Under the pieces are notes generated by a model. The model searched no databases. It saw only the letters and a program-made list of their open reading frames with translations, and was not told the origin of the DNA. Of a stretch of 64,000 nucleotides of DNA, positions 7,635 through 18,261 are shown one piece after another (the first letter of the stretch is position 1; each line of letters opens with the position of its first letter). Origin of the DNA: a bacterium HR21. GTDB taxonomy: Bacteria; Bacteroidota; Ignavibacteria; Kapaibacteriales; HRBIN21. The stretch covers positions 124,001 through 188,000 of the forward strand of contig BEHX01000002.1 of NCBI GenBank assembly GCA_002898295.1. Direction: 5' to 3'. The position numbers were made by a program, and so were the translations under genes.

Positions 7635-8454
7635 GTGGCTGGGATTTGGCTGCTATTTGTATGCGCAGCGGGGGTTGTGTGCGCTGGTGGGCAGCATGGA
7701 GTTGAGCTACAGGTGGCGCAGCGGGCGGTACGGGACTGGCGTGAGGGAGAACGCATGAGCCTAGAGGGGACACTACGGCTGGAATACGCTCCTGAGCTGC
7801 GGTGGGGGCGCTGGCAGCTTCAGCCGGGGATGCGGCTGCGCTACGGGGTGCAGTACCTGGAGCTGGGCGAGGAGCTGCCGAGCCTTGTGATACCCTCAGA
7901 CAATGAGCTGCGGCTGGAGGGGAGACTGCGGTGGCGTCGGGGCTGGATACTGGACCCGTACGTGACGGTCGGTTGCAGCACGGCGCTGGGGCGTAGCTGG
8001 CGGCTGCAGGGACTGCGCCGGGTGGAGACTGCCCGCTGGGGGGACCCGCTGGTCTGGTGGCAGAGTCTAGGGGCTGGCTACGGGGGGGGGGGGACAGTGG
8101 GAAGTACGCTTCGGGGCGGTTCTGCAGCAGGTGCGGGCACAGGCGTTCGTGCAGCTGACGGATAATCCCGGCACACCCCAACGGGAGCGGGTGCGGACGG
8201 AGGCAGCAGTGGAACTGCAAGGACGCTGGGCTTGGCAGCTGGACTCCTTACGTCTGTGGCAGGGGGAAGGGGGAGTACAGAAGGCGGTGGAACCGCCTGC
8301 CCCCTGGAGGCTCCGCCTGGAGCAGCGCTTCGTGCACCGCCTCTGGAAAGTGTTCGAAGTGACCCTCCGACTGGAGCTGGCATACGACCGACAACAAAAC
8401 GCGAAATTGCAGTACAAACAAACCCTCTCTCTCGGCATCGCCTACCGATGGTGA
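7635..8454 (+). pseudogene. Outer-membrane beta-barrel protein interrupted at a G12 tract (frameshifted or phase-variable)
   Basis: Two frames together make one outer-membrane protein. The first part starts at GTG 7635 (signal peptide MAGIWLLFVCAAGVVCA; the frame is also open from ATG 7563) and gives alternating amphipathic strands up to SLGAGYGGG at 8081. After the G tract at 8082-8093 the continuation shifts by one base: GQWEVRFGAVLQQVRAQAFV and onward to the end, QTLSLGIAYRW, a typical barrel C-terminus with a terminal aromatic residue. With 12 G the first frame stops at 8165. Loss of one G (G11) or gain of two (G14) would restore one product of about 272 residues. It may be a contingency gene caught in the off state, a true pseudogene or a homopolymer sequencing error. 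Confidence 0.6.
8082..8093 (+). repeat. G12 homopolymer tract inside the barrel gene
   Basis: Twelve consecutive G lie at the frame break between the two halves of the barrel protein. Tracts of this length in surface-protein genes commonly slip during replication. Confidence 0.8.
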
Positions 8455-8527
8455 AGGCATCGGATCATCGGGCAAATAAACTGCGTTCGCACACGATAAG
8501 TATGTCCCACCTTCTGCACCACCTATC

Positions 8528-9190
8528 ATGCCACAAAGGATACTACCGACGGACGAGGAGCTCCAGGCTGCCCGTGAAGCTGTAACCCGCTGGCACCGGG
8601 TACGCTACCGTGCTCTGCGGGATTGGGTCGCGCTCCGACTCCGAGCTGTACCACCAGCCTTCAAAGCCGAAGACATCGTGCAGGAAGCGCTGGCTCGCCT
8701 CTGGGAGGGGATCGTCAGCGGGAGAGTAGCATGCTCCGTGTGGGGGATCGAGAACCGGCTGGATTGCTGGCTCCGCCACACGTGTGAGCATATTATCTCC
8801 GAGTTCCGGCGGAAGGCACAGAAGGTGCTGTCCACCGTCTCCCAGCCTCCTGTCAGGGAACAAGGAGAAACCCTTGCGGAGGACGATCGTCCAGGAGGGC
8901 TGAGCCTCTACCAGATGTCCGAACTGAGCCAATGGCTCGGGCAGCAGTTCTATAGCCCGCCGGCGGAGGAGGCGCTGGAGACAGAGTACATGGAAGCCAT
9001 CGTCAGGAAAGTGCGAGAGGACGTCTGGTGTCTCCCAGAGCCACATCGCACTGTAGTACTGCGCCGGTACTGGGAGGCGACACCCTGGCAGGCAATCGCA
9101 GGCGAGCTAGGGCTTGCGCTCCGCTCACTCTACCGGCGGCATCGAGAAGCGCTCGACATGCTGCACCGCCGCCTTGCTTCAGTGGTCTGA
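8528..9190 (+). CDS. ECF-type sigma-70 family RNA polymerase sigma factor
   Basis: A 220-residue protein with the two conserved regions of an ECF sigma factor. Region 2 (about 28-90) contains FKAEDIVQEALARLWEG, the DIVQE-type -10 recognition helix. Region 4 (about 165-215) contains LPEPHRTVVLRRYWEATPWQ, AIAGELGLALRSLYRRHREA, a helix-turn-helix for -35 recognition. The linker of about 70 residues is longer than in minimal ECF factors. No anti-sigma factor gene is adjacent. It follows the exported-protein island directly and is the obvious candidate to read its shared GGCACACT promoters, but this is inference. Its 3' end overlaps the convergent hpnE gene by 12 bases. No TAnnTTTG box was found in its 73-base upstream gap. 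Confidence 0.8.
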   Translation: MPQRILPTDEELQAAREAVTRWHRVRYRALRDWVALRLRAVPPAFKAEDIVQEALARLWEGIVSGRVACSVWGIENRLDCWLRHTCEHIISEFRRKAQKVLSTVSQPPVREQGETLAEDDRPGGLSLYQMSELSQWLGQQFYSPPAEEALETEYMEAIVRKVREDVWCLPEPHRTVVLRRYWEATPWQAIAGELGLALRSLYRRHREALDMLHRRLASVV

Positions 9191-10486
9191 CTCGCCCACG
9201 ATTCTCGCTGCTGCTACCTGCCCGCTGCGGGCTGCTCCCTCCAGCGTACAGGGCAGTCCCGTCTGGAGCCAATCTCCTGCCAGGACAAGGTTGTCCCAAG
9301 GCGTTTTCCCAGAAGGGCGAAGCGCCACCAGTTCCGGGGTAAGCCGAGCAGTTGCCGTCCTCTGCACCATCACGCGCTGGTGGAGCACGAGCGCGGGATG
9401 GAACGCAGGAATTACTGTTGCAAACGCCCGAAGACAGCGCTCCAGAAGCTGCCGATACGGGAGATCACGTAGATGGTCGGCAGCACTGACCACAAGGGAG
9501 ACTTTCTCTGCCCCGAACCTTGTCGGATGGCGGAATGCCCAGTGCAGATCAGGATGCGCGAAGGCACACACCGGCGCTGGCAGCAGTGGCTCACGGAGCC
9601 AGAGGTAGAGCGTGAGGATAGGCGAGGAGCGCAGGGTATGGAGAAATCCAGCATATTCGGGCACCCTCCGGAGCACCGGCAGAATGCGCACGAGCGACCA
9701 TGGTGGGAGTGCCAGGACAACGGCATCGGCAGGGATCTTCCCATCCGGACTCACACGGACAGCCCGAACAGTGCTTCCCTCAAACTCAAGCCCCGTAACC
9801 AGTGTATTGAGCCGCAACTCACCTCCATGGTCTGCGAGCCATCTCCCGAAGGGGTCCAGCACCTCATGGAGACTCCGACAGGGAACCAGAAACCGCGCTG
9901 CTTCGGCATCCCGGAGAAAGCCCTCCCGAAGCACTGTACGCAGGAGCGAGAGGGCGGCTTCCTCCGGTGGGGCATTCAGGGTTGCCAGTGTCAGAGGCTG
10001 CCAAAAAGTGCTGGAAGCTCTCTTTCCTTGCCGAGAGCGGTGGAGGAACTCGGCAACAGTCATCTCCGGGATTTTCCCAGTAAGGATCTGGCGCAGTGCC
10101 CAGAGCAAGCGGAAGCGTTCCCACCGTGAAAGTCCCGGGATGCCCCAGAGTGCTGCCACGAAGCCGAGCCTGCCGGGAAGTCGTCCTGCATCGAAGAGGA
10201 ACTGCCCTGACTCCTCACAGAAGAGGAAGCGCAGAGGCGTCTCAGCACCCAGTAGCTGGCGAGTTCCCAGAGCCTGTAGGGTCGCGAAAAACGCCGTATA
10301 GGCACCCAGGAGCACGTGCTGTCCACAGTCAACGAATTCCCCAGCCGTTGCATCCCAAACCGAGCTAGCGCGTCCTCCGACCGAGGAGCGGGCTTCCAAC
10401 ACGAGGACCTCCCAGCCACGACGGACCAGGGACACCGCTGCCGCAATCCCCGCAACACCAGCACCGACTACAACCACCCGAGGCAT
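9179..10486 (-). CDS. hpnE: FAD-dependent squalene-associated desaturase family, probable hydroxysqualene dehydroxylase HpnE
   Basis: A 435-residue flavoprotein. The start is ATG 10486 (MPRVVVVGAGVAGIAAAVSL), since the longer frame runs back through the tRNA-Leu gene. The N-terminal Rossmann fold has GAGVAG and an acidic end of strand 2 (LEARSSVGGRASS), the amine-oxidase/phytoene desaturase signature. The central FWQPLTLATLNAPPEEA resembles the HpnE subfamily, which converts hydroxysqualene to squalene in hopanoid or carotenoid precursor synthesis. The C-terminus has the FAD-contacting NLVLAGDWLQTGLPCTLEGA. The usual partners HpnC and HpnD are not in the window, so phytoene-type desaturation of another polyprenyl is possible. 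Confidence 0.75.
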   Translation of the reverse strand: MPRVVVVGAGVAGIAAAVSLVRRGWEVLVLEARSSVGGRASSVWDATAGEFVDCGQHVLLGAYTAFFATLQALGTRQLLGAETPLRFLFCEESGQFLFDAGRLPGRLGFVAALWGIPGLSRWERFRLLWALRQILTGKIPEMTVAEFLHRSRQGKRASSTFWQPLTLATLNAPPEEAALSLLRTVLREGFLRDAEAARFLVPCRSLHEVLDPFGRWLADHGGELRLNTLVTGLEFEGSTVRAVRVSPDGKIPADAVVLALPPWSLVRILPVLRRVPEYAGFLHTLRSSPILTLYLWLREPLLPAPVCAFAHPDLHWAFRHPTRFGAEKVSLVVSAADHLRDLPYRQLLERCLRAFATVIPAFHPALVLHQRVMVQRTATARLTPELVALRPSGKTPWDNLVLAGDWLQTGLPCTLEGAARSGQVAAARIVGESDH

Positions 10487-10578
10487 TGGAGCTTCCTCCG
10501 GGGAGGCACGACGGAAAGGGCACTGCCTCCAGTGCACGAAAGCGGCTCTCTTCGCCGTCTTCACATGGCGCATTCTGT

Positions 10579-10664
10579 GCGGGCGTGGCGGAAGTGGTAG
10601 ACGCGCCAGACTTAGGATCTGGTGGGGCTTGCATCCCGTGGGAGTTCGACTCTCCCCGCCCGCA
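10579..10664 (+). tRNA. tRNA-Leu (anticodon TAG)
   Basis: An 86-base cloverleaf with acceptor stem GCGGGCG (10579-10585) pairing with CGCCCGC (10657-10663), a T-loop GTTCGACTC and an anticodon loop ACTTAGG reading CUA/CUN Leu codons. The long variable arm (GGGGCTTGCATCCC) is typical of class II tRNA-Leu. CCA is not encoded. It lies in the divergent gap between hpnE and tig. Confidence 0.93.
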
Positions 10665-10701
10665 CGGTAGGAAGCTTCTGCAACAGCCAAACAGGTGGAC
10701 C

Positions 10702-11979
10702 GTGGAACACCAGGTAACGAAAATCGCCGACTGTGAACACGAGGTACGCATCGAGCTGCGGTACGACGAAGCCGCTCCCGTTCTGGAAGAGGCGTATGAG
10801 GCTGCTCGGCGGGATATCACCATCGAAGGCTTCCGCAAAGGCAAAGCCCCGCTGGAGCTCATCAAGCAGCGATATGGGGCCAAGATTGAAGCCGAGGCGC
10901 TGGAAAAGCTCGGCAAGCAGATGGTCCGAGAGTTAGCGCGTCAGAACCAGTGGGCATTGCTGAGCGAACCACAGCTGATCGACCTCCGACGCTCGCCCGA
11001 AAGCATCGGGTTTACCTTCCGCTACTACACCCTCCCGGAGCTGACCGTTGACCTATCGGGCATCACGCTGCAGAAGCCTGTCCGGGAAATCTCAGAGGAC
11101 GAGGTTGAATCCCAGCTAGAGGAGCTCCGTCTGCGCTACGGCACCGTCCGTGGGGAAGTAGACCGCGTTGCAGATTACTACCACGAGGTCACCCTCCACT
11201 TCCAGCCTGCAGACCCGCAGACCGGCATGCCGCTGGTCGGGGAGGAAGCCGAGGAGCTTACTCTGGCGCTCTACGACCCGGAGACGCTCCCAGAGCTGCG
11301 CCAGCGCTTGCTCAACGCTCATCTCGGGGAGAGTTTCCTCTACACCCTCCCGGAAACCGAAGCTGGGCATTCCCCGCAGACGTACCAGGTGACGGTCCGC
11401 TCTATCCGGCAAATTCAGCCTGCGGAGTTCACCCCGGAATTTGTCCAGCAGATCAGCGGTGGACGCCTCCGGGACGTGGACGAGCTGCGGCACTACATCC
11501 GGCAGGAGCTCCAACGGCAGCATGAGCTCTATGCCCAATCCGTCTTGCGCAATCAGCTGGAGCTGGAGCTGTCGCAGCGCTACCCTTTTACTCCCCCGAA
11601 ACCCATTGTGCACAGCATCATCCGTGACTTGGTCACCTCACTGCAGCGGGGCGAACTCCGCGTTCCGGCAGAGTACATGCAGGAAGGCGAAACGGGCATT
11701 TACCGCTTCCTGGCACATATGGCGGAGTTCCAAGCACGGCTTGCCATCCTGGAACTCCTCCTGCTCCAGCAGTACCAGATTCAGCTCACCGCGGAGGAAC
11801 TGCACAATCTGGCGCGCTCGCTCAGCATGAGTGTGTCCGAGCTCGAGAAGCGGCTCCAGGAAGATGTTGACCTCGAATACGACCTACGTCGCCGGAAACT
11901 GTGGCAATTTCTCCTCCAAAACGTCCATGTCGAACCAGTGACTATGGATACTAATGCTGGACACGCTCCACACGCCTAA
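10702..11979 (+). CDS. tig: Trigger factor, ribosome-associated chaperone
   Basis: A 425-residue protein, the usual length. The start is GTG 10702, just downstream of the tRNA; no ATG fits. The N-terminal domain has [17 protein letters not shown], close to the GFRxGKxP ribosome-docking signature. The middle region (about 150-240), where a FKBP-type prolyl isomerase domain normally sits, lacks the usual glycine-aromatic core (GxxF, GFExG), so isomerase activity is doubtful. The long helical C-terminal arm is present and ends [11 protein letters not shown]. It overlaps clpP by 26 bases and clpP overlaps clpX, the common tig-clpP-clpX operon for folding or degrading new proteins. Confidence 0.92.
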   Translation: MEHQVTKIADCEHEVRIELRYDEAAPVLEEAYEAARRDITIEGFRKGKAPLELIKQRYGAKIEAEALEKLGKQMVRELARQNQWALLSEPQLIDLRRSPESIGFTFRYYTLPELTVDLSGITLQKPVREISEDEVESQLEELRLRYGTVRGEVDRVADYYHEVTLHFQPADPQTGMPLVGEEAEELTLALYDPETLPELRQRLLNAHLGESFLYTLPETEAGHSPQTYQVTVRSIRQIQPAEFTPEFVQQISGGRLRDVDELRHYIRQELQRQHELYAQSVLRNQLELELSQRYPFTPPKPIVHSIIRDLVTSLQRGELRVPAEYMQEGETGIYRFLAHMAEFQARLAILELLLLQQYQIQLTAEELHNLARSLSMSVSELEKRLQEDVDLEYDLRRRKLWQFLLQNVHVEPVTMDTNAGHAPHA

Positions 11980-12634
11980 TCCCAGCCAGGTGCTCTGGCT
12001 CCACTCCCATCTCCTCCAGGGGCAGCTGGTCCCCATTGTGGTTGAGCAAACCAGTCGCGGGGAACGAGCCTACGACATCTACTCCCGCCTGCTCAAAGAG
12101 CGCATCATCTTCCTAGGCTCGCCCATCGACGACTACGTTGCCAGCCTGACCATTGCCCAATTGCTCTTCCTGGAGAGCGAAGACCCGCACAAGGACATCT
12201 ACCTCTACATCAACTCCCCTGGTGGGAGTGTCACTGCTGGATTGGCGATCTACGACACAATGCAGTACGTCCGCCCCGATGTGTGTACTATCTGTATCGG
12301 GCTGGCAGCCTCAATGGCACAAGTACTGCTCTGCGCGGGGGCAAAAGGCAAGCGCTTCGCACTGCCTCACTCCCGGATTATGATGCACCAGCCGCTCGGC
12401 GGAACTCAAGGACGCGCTGCGGACATTGAAATCTACACCCGCGAGATGCTGCGCATCCGCGACATGCTCTACGAAATCATCGCCCACCACACCGGGCAAC
12501 CTCTTGACAAGATTCGGCAGGACGCGGACCGGGACTACTACATGTCTGCCCACGAGGCACTCGAGTACGGCATCATTGACAAAGTGTTGGAGCGCCGCAC
12601 CGAGGAGAAGAAAGTTGCCGGAGAAAGCGCATGA
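11954..12634 (+). CDS. clpP: ATP-dependent Clp protease proteolytic subunit
   Basis: A 226-residue serine peptidase. The catalytic triad is visible: Ser120 in [11 protein letters not shown], His145 in [10 protein letters not shown] and Asp194 in [11 protein letters not shown]. The [20 protein letters not shown] segment (from residue 25) matches the processed N-terminus of ClpP, so residues 1-24 may be a propeptide, or a start further downstream may be used. The ATG lies inside the end of tig. The product forms the tetradecameric barrel that works with ClpX encoded next. Confidence 0.95.
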   Translation: MLDTLHTPNPSQVLWLHSHLLQGQLVPIVVEQTSRGERAYDIYSRLLKERIIFLGSPIDDYVASLTIAQLLFLESEDPHKDIYLYINSPGGSVTAGLAIYDTMQYVRPDVCTICIGLAASMAQVLLCAGAKGKRFALPHSRIMMHQPLGGTQGRAADIEIYTREMLRIRDMLYEIIAHHTGQPLDKIRQDADRDYYMSAHEALEYGIIDKVLERRTEEKKVAGESA

Positions 12635-13920
12635 GTGCCCCGCCTCGCTACCCGAGCTTCCGTCCCGAAGAGCTGCGCTGTTCTTTCTGCGGGCGCTCCT
12701 CGAGCGAGGTCACCAGCCTCATTGCCGGTCCGGACGTGTACATTTGCGATATCTGCATCCAGAACTCCGTCCGCATCCTCCAGCAGAGTGCCCTCCAACG
12801 GGCACGCCGCAGTCTGGCAGAGCTTCCCAAACCCTCGGAAATCAAAGCCAAGCTGGATGACTACGTCATCGGGCAGGAGCACGCCAAGCGGGTTCTCTCC
12901 GTGGCAGTTTACAACCACTACAAGCGCATCCAGGCCCAGAGCCTCCTGGGAAGCTTCGATGAGGTGGAAATCGAAAAGAGCAACATCCTGCTCATCGGTC
13001 CGACCGGCACGGGGAAGACACTCTTAGCGCAGACCCTGGCACGCATCCTCGATGTTCCCTTCGCCATCGCTGATGCGACAACCCTGACCGAAGCTGGGTA
13101 CGTCGGGGATGATGTCGAAACAGTCATCCTCCACCTCTTGCAGAATGCCGATTACAACGTCGAGCGTGCCGAGCGGGGCATCGTGTACATCGATGAAATT
13201 GACAAAATCGCCCGGAAAAGCGATTCCCCCAGCATCACGCGAGATGTCTCCGGAGAGGGTGTCCAACAAGCGTTGCTGAAGATCCTGGAGGGGACTCTGG
13301 CTGGCGTTCCGCCGAAAGGGGGCAGGAAGCACCCCGAGCAATCCCTCATTTACGTCAACACACGCAACATCCTCTTCATCTGTGGCGGCGCTTTCGAGGG
13401 CATCGAGCGCATTATCGCCCGCCGACTCCGCAGGGGAAGCATTGGATTTACGGCAAAGCTTGCAGACCCGGTCGATACGGAAGACCTCTACGGACTCCTG
13501 CGACAGATTGAGCCGGATGACCTGCTCAAGTTCGGCTTCATTCCGGAATTCATCGGACGCCTGCCGGTCATTGTCCCGCTTCACCCCCTGGACGATACCG
13601 CACTGATGGACATCCTGGTGCGCCCGAAAAACGCGCTCGTCAAGCAGTACCAGAAGCTCTTCCGCATGGAGGGGGTGGAATTAGAATTCACGCCCGAAGC
13701 GCTCCATGCCATTGTCCGCCGTGCCCGAGAACGCGGTACCGGTGCCCGAGGTCTGCGCGCGATTATGGAAGAGGTCATGCTCCCCATCATGTTCCAGCTG
13801 CCTGACCGGCGCAACATCCAACGCTGCATCATCACGGCAGAGACCGTGGAACAGGGCGCCGAGCCGCTGTACATCAGCACCACGGAAGAGGGACAATCTT
13901 CTGTCGGCGTGACTCTCTAG
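12631..13920 (+). CDS. clpX: ClpX, AAA+ unfoldase of ClpXP
   Basis: A 429-residue protein. It has an N-terminal zinc-binding domain with Cys17, Cys20, Cys39 and Cys42 (CSFC and CDIC), Walker A GPTGTGKT at about 123-130, Walker [11 protein letters not shown], the sensor-2 region [16 protein letters not shown], and an RKHPEQ-type pore loop region. The ATG overlaps the clpP stop as ATGA. Its stop codon shares the palindrome CTAG with the stop of the convergent amidohydrolase gene. Confidence 0.96.
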   Translation: MSAPPRYPSFRPEELRCSFCGRSSSEVTSLIAGPDVYICDICIQNSVRILQQSALQRARRSLAELPKPSEIKAKLDDYVIGQEHAKRVLSVAVYNHYKRIQAQSLLGSFDEVEIEKSNILLIGPTGTGKTLLAQTLARILDVPFAIADATTLTEAGYVGDDVETVILHLLQNADYNVERAERGIVYIDEIDKIARKSDSPSITRDVSGEGVQQALLKILEGTLAGVPPKGGRKHPEQSLIYVNTRNILFICGGAFEGIERIIARRLRRGSIGFTAKLADPVDTEDLYGLLRQIEPDDLLKFGFIPEFIGRLPVIVPLHPLDDTALMDILVRPKNALVKQYQKLFRMEGVELEFTPEALHAIVRRARERGTGARGLRAIMEEVMLPIMFQLPDRRNIQRCIITAETVEQGAEPLYISTTEEGQSSVGVTL

Positions 13921-16900
13921 TCCTCCTCATATCCCTGCACCTCGTCGCCGACCTCCTCGCAGTGATACAGACGGCGCTTCTGCAACGCTGGAGGGCTGGG
14001 CTTTCCTCCTTCACGCAGCGCACGGAGTGCCCTCTGTTCGAGCTCTCGCCGCAACCGTGCATCACGTTGTCGCAGCTGCTCATCGAGGCGGCGGTCAAAG
14101 TAGAGCCGCCCATCAACGTAGGTTTGCTCGACAACAGCTTTCGAGGATAGCGGCGCCTCAGACCAGAGCACAAGATCGGCGTCCTTGCCTACCTCGATAC
14201 TGCCGACGCGATGGTCAACGCGGAGCATACGGGCAGGGTTGAGCGTGATGAACTTCAATGCCTCCTCCTCTGGGACACCACCGTACTTGACCGTCTTGCC
14301 GGCTTCCTGGTTGAGGCGGCGCCCCATCTCAGCGTCATCACTGTTGATGGCAACCAGCACGCCCTGCTCATACATGAGTGCAGCGTTGTACGGCGTTGCA
14401 TCGTAGACCTCGAACTTGTACGCCCACCAATCCGAAAAGGTTGAGGCACCGGCACCGTGCTGTGCGAGCTCCCGGGCAACTTTGTATCCTTCAAGGACAT
14501 GCGTGAAGACATTGACACGGAAGCCAAACTCCTCGGCAAGGCGCATGAGCATGAGGATCTCGCTCTGTACATACGAGTGGCAGTGGATGAGCCGTTTGCC
14601 GCGGAGGATTTCCAGCAGCGCCTCGAGCTGAAAATCCCGTCGGGGCGGCACAGTGCGCTGCCGCTCTCGCTCTGGAAGACTCTCCCAACGCTTCCAGGCA
14701 GCTTCGTACTCCCGGGCAGCCTGGAAAGCATCGCGCATGATTTCCTCCACTCCCAGCCGCGTCTGCGGATAGCGGCTCGTATAGCGATCACCCCAGTTTG
14801 ACTGCTTGACGTTTTCACCGAGAGCAAACTTGATTGTGGCAGGTGCTCCCTCGAACTTCATCTCTTCCGCATCGGCACCCCAGCGCAGCTTGACGAGTTG
14901 ACATTGCCCCCCGATAGGATTTGCCGAACCATGCAGCAGGTGCGCCGCCGTGACACCACCGGCAAGCTGACGGTAGATATTGATGTCGTCCGGGTCCACG
15001 ACATCACCAATCCGCACCTCTGCCGTCACGGCGTGAGTTGCTTCGTTGACTCCCCCTTCGATGGCAATGTGGGAGTGCTCATCAATGATGCCCGGTGTCA
15101 GGTGTTTCCCCGTGGCATCAATGATAGTATCTGCCTGTACGGAGAGACTCGGACCGATGGCTGCGATTTTCCCGGCACGGATCAAAACATCGGTATTGCG
15201 CAGCACTCCCGCAGGGGTACACGTCCAGACCGTCGCATTCCGGAAGAGCACGGTCCGCTGCGGGGGTGGGGCTACCAGCCCAAAAGGACCATCGGGGAAG
15301 GTCCGAGGAGCGAGAGCAAATTCCCGCTTCTGCTCCCGCAGCCGGGATTTGGGGACAAAGGCAGAATCGCGCCGTGCCGACCAGCGCACTTCCCGTCCAT
15401 CGGGTAGTAGAGCTGTTCCCGCAGCCGTGTCCCGGTCAACTGTACCGGACAGGCGCACAATGCCAGCTATGCCGAAGGTATCGGCAGCAAACGAGAAGGC
15501 AACTTTGTGCCGCTCTTGAGTCCACTGCACCGAGAGCCGCAGCGTGTCTCTCCGAAGGCTTGCTTCCGGTGCTGTCGGCTTTCCTTCCAGCCGCAGCTGG
15601 AGCACGGGAAGTCCTTCAATAGTAAGGCTCCATATCCCCCGAGTGTCCACAAAGGGCTCCGATACCTGAGGGAATTCCTCCCCGGCAACGAAGACACTGC
15701 GGATGGTGGTCTCTTCCTCGAAGAGCTCACCATCGCAGAGAAGGAGATTTGCCAGCTTCCCTGGTTCTATTGTGCCGACGAGCTCTGCAATGCCGAGGAA
15801 CTCCGCAGGGACCGTGGTCAAGGCTGCCAGCGCACTCTCCGGCGAGAGCCCTCGCTGCAGCGCACGGCGGAGGTTATCCCAGAAGCCGGTCTTCTCCCGT
15901 AGCCCATGTGTAGTCAGCGCGAAGCGGATCCCCGCGGAGTCCACCCAGAAGGGATTCTGCGGCGCGGCATCCCAGTGCTTGAGCTCTTCCAGCGTGATAT
16001 CAGCTGCCTTCTCGGGTGTAGACACGTCCGGCACGTCCGGGAAGGCAATCGGCAGAATAAGCCGGGGGCGAAAGCGCGCGATCCAGGGCAGACGCCGGTA
16101 CTCCCGCCCACTCCCCACGAACAGCGCCGGGAGTCCAAACTCCTGCATCAGACGCAGCGCGCGCAGCAAGGTCAGCTCGTTCTCTGTCTCGACGACGAAA
16201 GGGAGCTGGCGGCGCAGCGCAGTGGCTAAGGCGTCCAGCGAGATGTTGACTTCCGGACGCGGCTGATGGGGATTGCGCCGGTAGGCTTCCCACGCCTGCC
16301 GGTACCACTGTGCGTCGGCAAGCGTCTGGCGCACCAGCGCAAGAGCACCCATGAGCGAACTCGGGTATGGCGTCCGGGATTTCCCTTTGCGGAAGCCTAT
16401 CCACTGGGCAACATCGGAACGGAGCGCAATCTCGGCTCCTTTGCCCGCTCGGGTCAGAACCAGCGCAGAAAAGCCCCGGAAGATCCCCTCACGGCTGCCA
16501 CAGTGCAGGAGAGCAAAGCCGAGCCCACGGAGCTCCTCGGCGCGTTTTGCCTCGATTTCCAGCTGCTCAACAACACGCCGTTCCGGACGTACCGCCTGAT
16601 TCCAGTGCCGATTGCCTTCCGGCGGCGGAGTCTGCACAACTTCCTCCTCACTTTCCACTCCCCGCGCTGGGGGCAAGGGAACTTCGTAGTAGGGCTCGAT
16701 GAAGGCTGGATAGAGCCACATCCCAGAGCACTCCCGCACGCTCGCCCCAGCAGGGATTGGGATCCCTACACCAACGGCGACGATCCGATCCTCGCGGATG
16801 ACAACCGTGGCGCGCTCGAGCTTCTGCCCCGGACGTGGAACAACGGTGAGATTGGTCAGTGCCAGAAACCGCACCGGCTTTTCCCGAATCCCCTCGGTCG

Positions 16901-16976
16901 GGCGCGTCTGCACCAGCTGCGCCCAGCTCTGTGCCAGACTCAGCAGCATGCCTCCGAGGACAGGCAACCACCACAT
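13917..16976 (-). CDS. Exported tandem amidohydrolase (imidazolonepropionase-like)
   Basis: A 1019-residue protein. The start is set at ATG 16976, not 17039, because it opens a signal peptide ([19 protein letters not shown]) and a TAATTTTG box at 17009-17016 lies inside the longer frame. Two amidohydrolase halves follow. The first (about 30-430) has lost metal ligands: [13 protein letters not shown] stands where PGxIDxHxH is expected. The second (about 580-980) keeps [32 protein letters not shown] and [11 protein letters not shown], so it should be the active metal-dependent hydrolase. A beta-rich linker joins them. The family acts on cyclic amides, dipeptides or imidazolone-type rings; the substrate here is unknown. 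Location is periplasmic or extracellular. Confidence 0.82.
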   Translation of the reverse strand: MWWLPVLGGMLLSLAQSWAQLVQTRPTEGIREKPVRFLALTNLTVVPRPGQKLERATVVIREDRIVAVGVGIPIPAGASVRECSGMWLYPAFIEPYYEVPLPPARGVESEEEVVQTPPPEGNRHWNQAVRPERRVVEQLEIEAKRAEELRGLGFALLHCGSREGIFRGFSALVLTRAGKGAEIALRSDVAQWIGFRKGKSRTPYPSSLMGALALVRQTLADAQWYRQAWEAYRRNPHQPRPEVNISLDALATALRRQLPFVVETENELTLLRALRLMQEFGLPALFVGSGREYRRLPWIARFRPRLILPIAFPDVPDVSTPEKAADITLEELKHWDAAPQNPFWVDSAGIRFALTTHGLREKTGFWDNLRRALQRGLSPESALAALTTVPAEFLGIAELVGTIEPGKLANLLLCDGELFEEETTIRSVFVAGEEFPQVSEPFVDTRGIWSLTIEGLPVLQLRLEGKPTAPEASLRRDTLRLSVQWTQERHKVAFSFAADTFGIAGIVRLSGTVDRDTAAGTALLPDGREVRWSARRDSAFVPKSRLREQKREFALAPRTFPDGPFGLVAPPPQRTVLFRNATVWTCTPAGVLRNTDVLIRAGKIAAIGPSLSVQADTIIDATGKHLTPGIIDEHSHIAIEGGVNEATHAVTAEVRIGDVVDPDDINIYRQLAGGVTAAHLLHGSANPIGGQCQLVKLRWGADAEEMKFEGAPATIKFALGENVKQSNWGDRYTSRYPQTRLGVEEIMRDAFQAAREYEAAWKRWESLPERERQRTVPPRRDFQLEALLEILRGKRLIHCHSYVQSEILMLMRLAEEFGFRVNVFTHVLEGYKVARELAQHGAGASTFSDWWAYKFEVYDATPYNAALMYEQGVLVAINSDDAEMGRRLNQEAGKTVKYGGVPEEEALKFITLNPARMLRVDHRVGSIEVGKDADLVLWSEAPLSSKAVVEQTYVDGRLYFDRRLDEQLRQRDARLRRELEQRALRALREGGKPSPPALQKRRLYHCEEVGDEVQGYEED

Positions 16977-17008
16977 AGAGCGCTCCGTTCGGTTCAGACA
17001 GCACGCCA

Positions 17009-17016
17009 CAAAATTA
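17009..17016 (-). promoter_or_regulatory. TAnnTTTG box for the amidohydrolase gene
   Basis: TAATTTTG on the minus strand, 32 bases before ATG 16976. It supports that start over 17039. Confidence 0.5.
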
Positions 17017-17045
17017 GTCGAGTCATGCATGCCTCCCAAAACTTG

Positions 17046-17053
17046 TAGCTTTG
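17046..17053 (+). promoter_or_regulatory. TAnnTTTG box for metK
   Basis: TAGCTTTG, 40 bases before metK ATG 17094 and 29 bases from the divergent box of the amidohydrolase gene. Confidence 0.5.
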
Positions 17054-17093
17054 TATTCCTTCCGGCGGTCTGTCAAGCCTGCTGTCGTGGGAG

Positions 17094-18233
17094 ATGCGTA
17101 CGTACCTTTTTACGTCCGAGTCCGTCTCCGAAGGGCACCCGGACAAGATATGCGACCAGATTTCCGATGCCGTCCTGGATGCGGTGTTGGAACAGGACCC
17201 CGATGGACGCGTCGCCTGCGAATGCTTTGTGACAACAGGGCTTGTCGTCGTCGGCGGTGAAATCCGAACAGACGCATCGCTGGACCTGCAAGCTCGCGTC
17301 CGGGGTGTTATCCGGGAAATTGGCTACACACGCCCGGAATACCGCTTCGACAGCGAGTCCTGCTGCATCATCAACGTGCTCAATCGCCAATCCCCAGACA
17401 TTGCGCTCGGGGTAGACCGCGGCGGCGCCGGTGACCAGGGACTCATGTTCGGCTATGCCTGCCGAGAGACCCCGGAGCTGATGCCGCTGCCGATCATGTT
17501 GGCGCACGCCCTGGTGCGGCGTCTGGCACATATCCGCAAACACGAATCGCACCTGATGCCCTACCTGCGCCCTGATGCCAAGTCACAGGTCACGGTCGAG
17601 TACGCCGACAATGGCGAACCTCTCCGAGTCGATGCCATTGTTGTGTCAACGCAGCACGATCCCGAAATCGAGCACGAGGAGCTCTGCCGGGACGTCATCG
17701 AGCATGTCATCCGCGCTGTCATTCCGGACCACCTACTCGACGAGCGGACGCGCTTTTTCATCAACCCCACCGGGCGCTTTGAGATTGGTGGACCGCATGG
17801 TGACACAGGGCTGACAGGACGCAAGATTATCGTGGACACCTACGGCGGACGCGCTCCCCATGGCGGCGGTGCCTTCTCGGGCAAGGACCCTACGAAGGTA
17901 GACCGCTCCGGGGCATACATGGCACGATACCTGGCGAAGAATATCGTTGCTGCTGGTCTGGCACGGGAATGCACTGTGCAGCTTTCCTACGCCATCGGGA
18001 TACCGGAGCCAATCTCGCTCCATGTCAACACGCACTGCAGCGGTTCCATCCCTTCCGAGGTGTTGGAGCGCTTCATTCGTGACAACATTGATTTGACCCC
18101 GATAGGCATCATCGAGCGCTTCCAGCTCCAGCGCCCCATCTACCGGCAGACTGCCGTCTATGGGCACTTCGGGCGCCCGGAATTCCCGTGGGAACAGCTG
18201 GACCTGGTCCCAGAACTGCAGCGACTTGCATAG
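17094..18233 (+). CDS. metK: S-adenosylmethionine synthetase
   Basis: A 379-residue enzyme making S-adenosylmethionine from Met and ATP. Family motifs are present: [17 protein letters not shown] near the N-terminus, [18 protein letters not shown] (ATP-binding hexapeptide GAGDQG), and the glycine-rich P-loop-like [20 protein letters not shown]. Length and order fit the bacterial enzyme. The next gene, ahcY, removes the S-adenosylhomocysteine left after methyl transfer, so the pair forms a methyl-cycle unit. Confidence 0.97.
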   Translation: MRTYLFTSESVSEGHPDKICDQISDAVLDAVLEQDPDGRVACECFVTTGLVVVGGEIRTDASLDLQARVRGVIREIGYTRPEYRFDSESCCIINVLNRQSPDIALGVDRGGAGDQGLMFGYACRETPELMPLPIMLAHALVRRLAHIRKHESHLMPYLRPDAKSQVTVEYADNGEPLRVDAIVVSTQHDPEIEHEELCRDVIEHVIRAVIPDHLLDERTRFFINPTGRFEIGGPHGDTGLTGRKIIVDTYGGRAPHGGGAFSGKDPTKVDRSGAYMARYLAKNIVAAGLARECTVQLSYAIGIPEPISLHVNTHCSGSIPSEVLERFIRDNIDLTPIGIIERFQLQRPIYRQTAVYGHFGRPEFPWEQLDLVPELQRLA

Positions 18234-18261
18234 CGGTGAGTCTCACACGCTCGTCATCCCC

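Noticed and set aside
4769-7756. Minus-strand frames that share a LVGPAPRPQGKP peptide at 4769-5080 and 7232-7756
   Set aside because: The shared peptide is only the antisense translation of the duplicated leader core; there is no other similarity.
1219-10664. Integrated element between the recombinase and tRNA-Leu
   Set aside because: No direct repeat of the tRNA 3' end was found near the recombinase, and conserved genes (hpnE) lie between; the island border cannot be defined this way.
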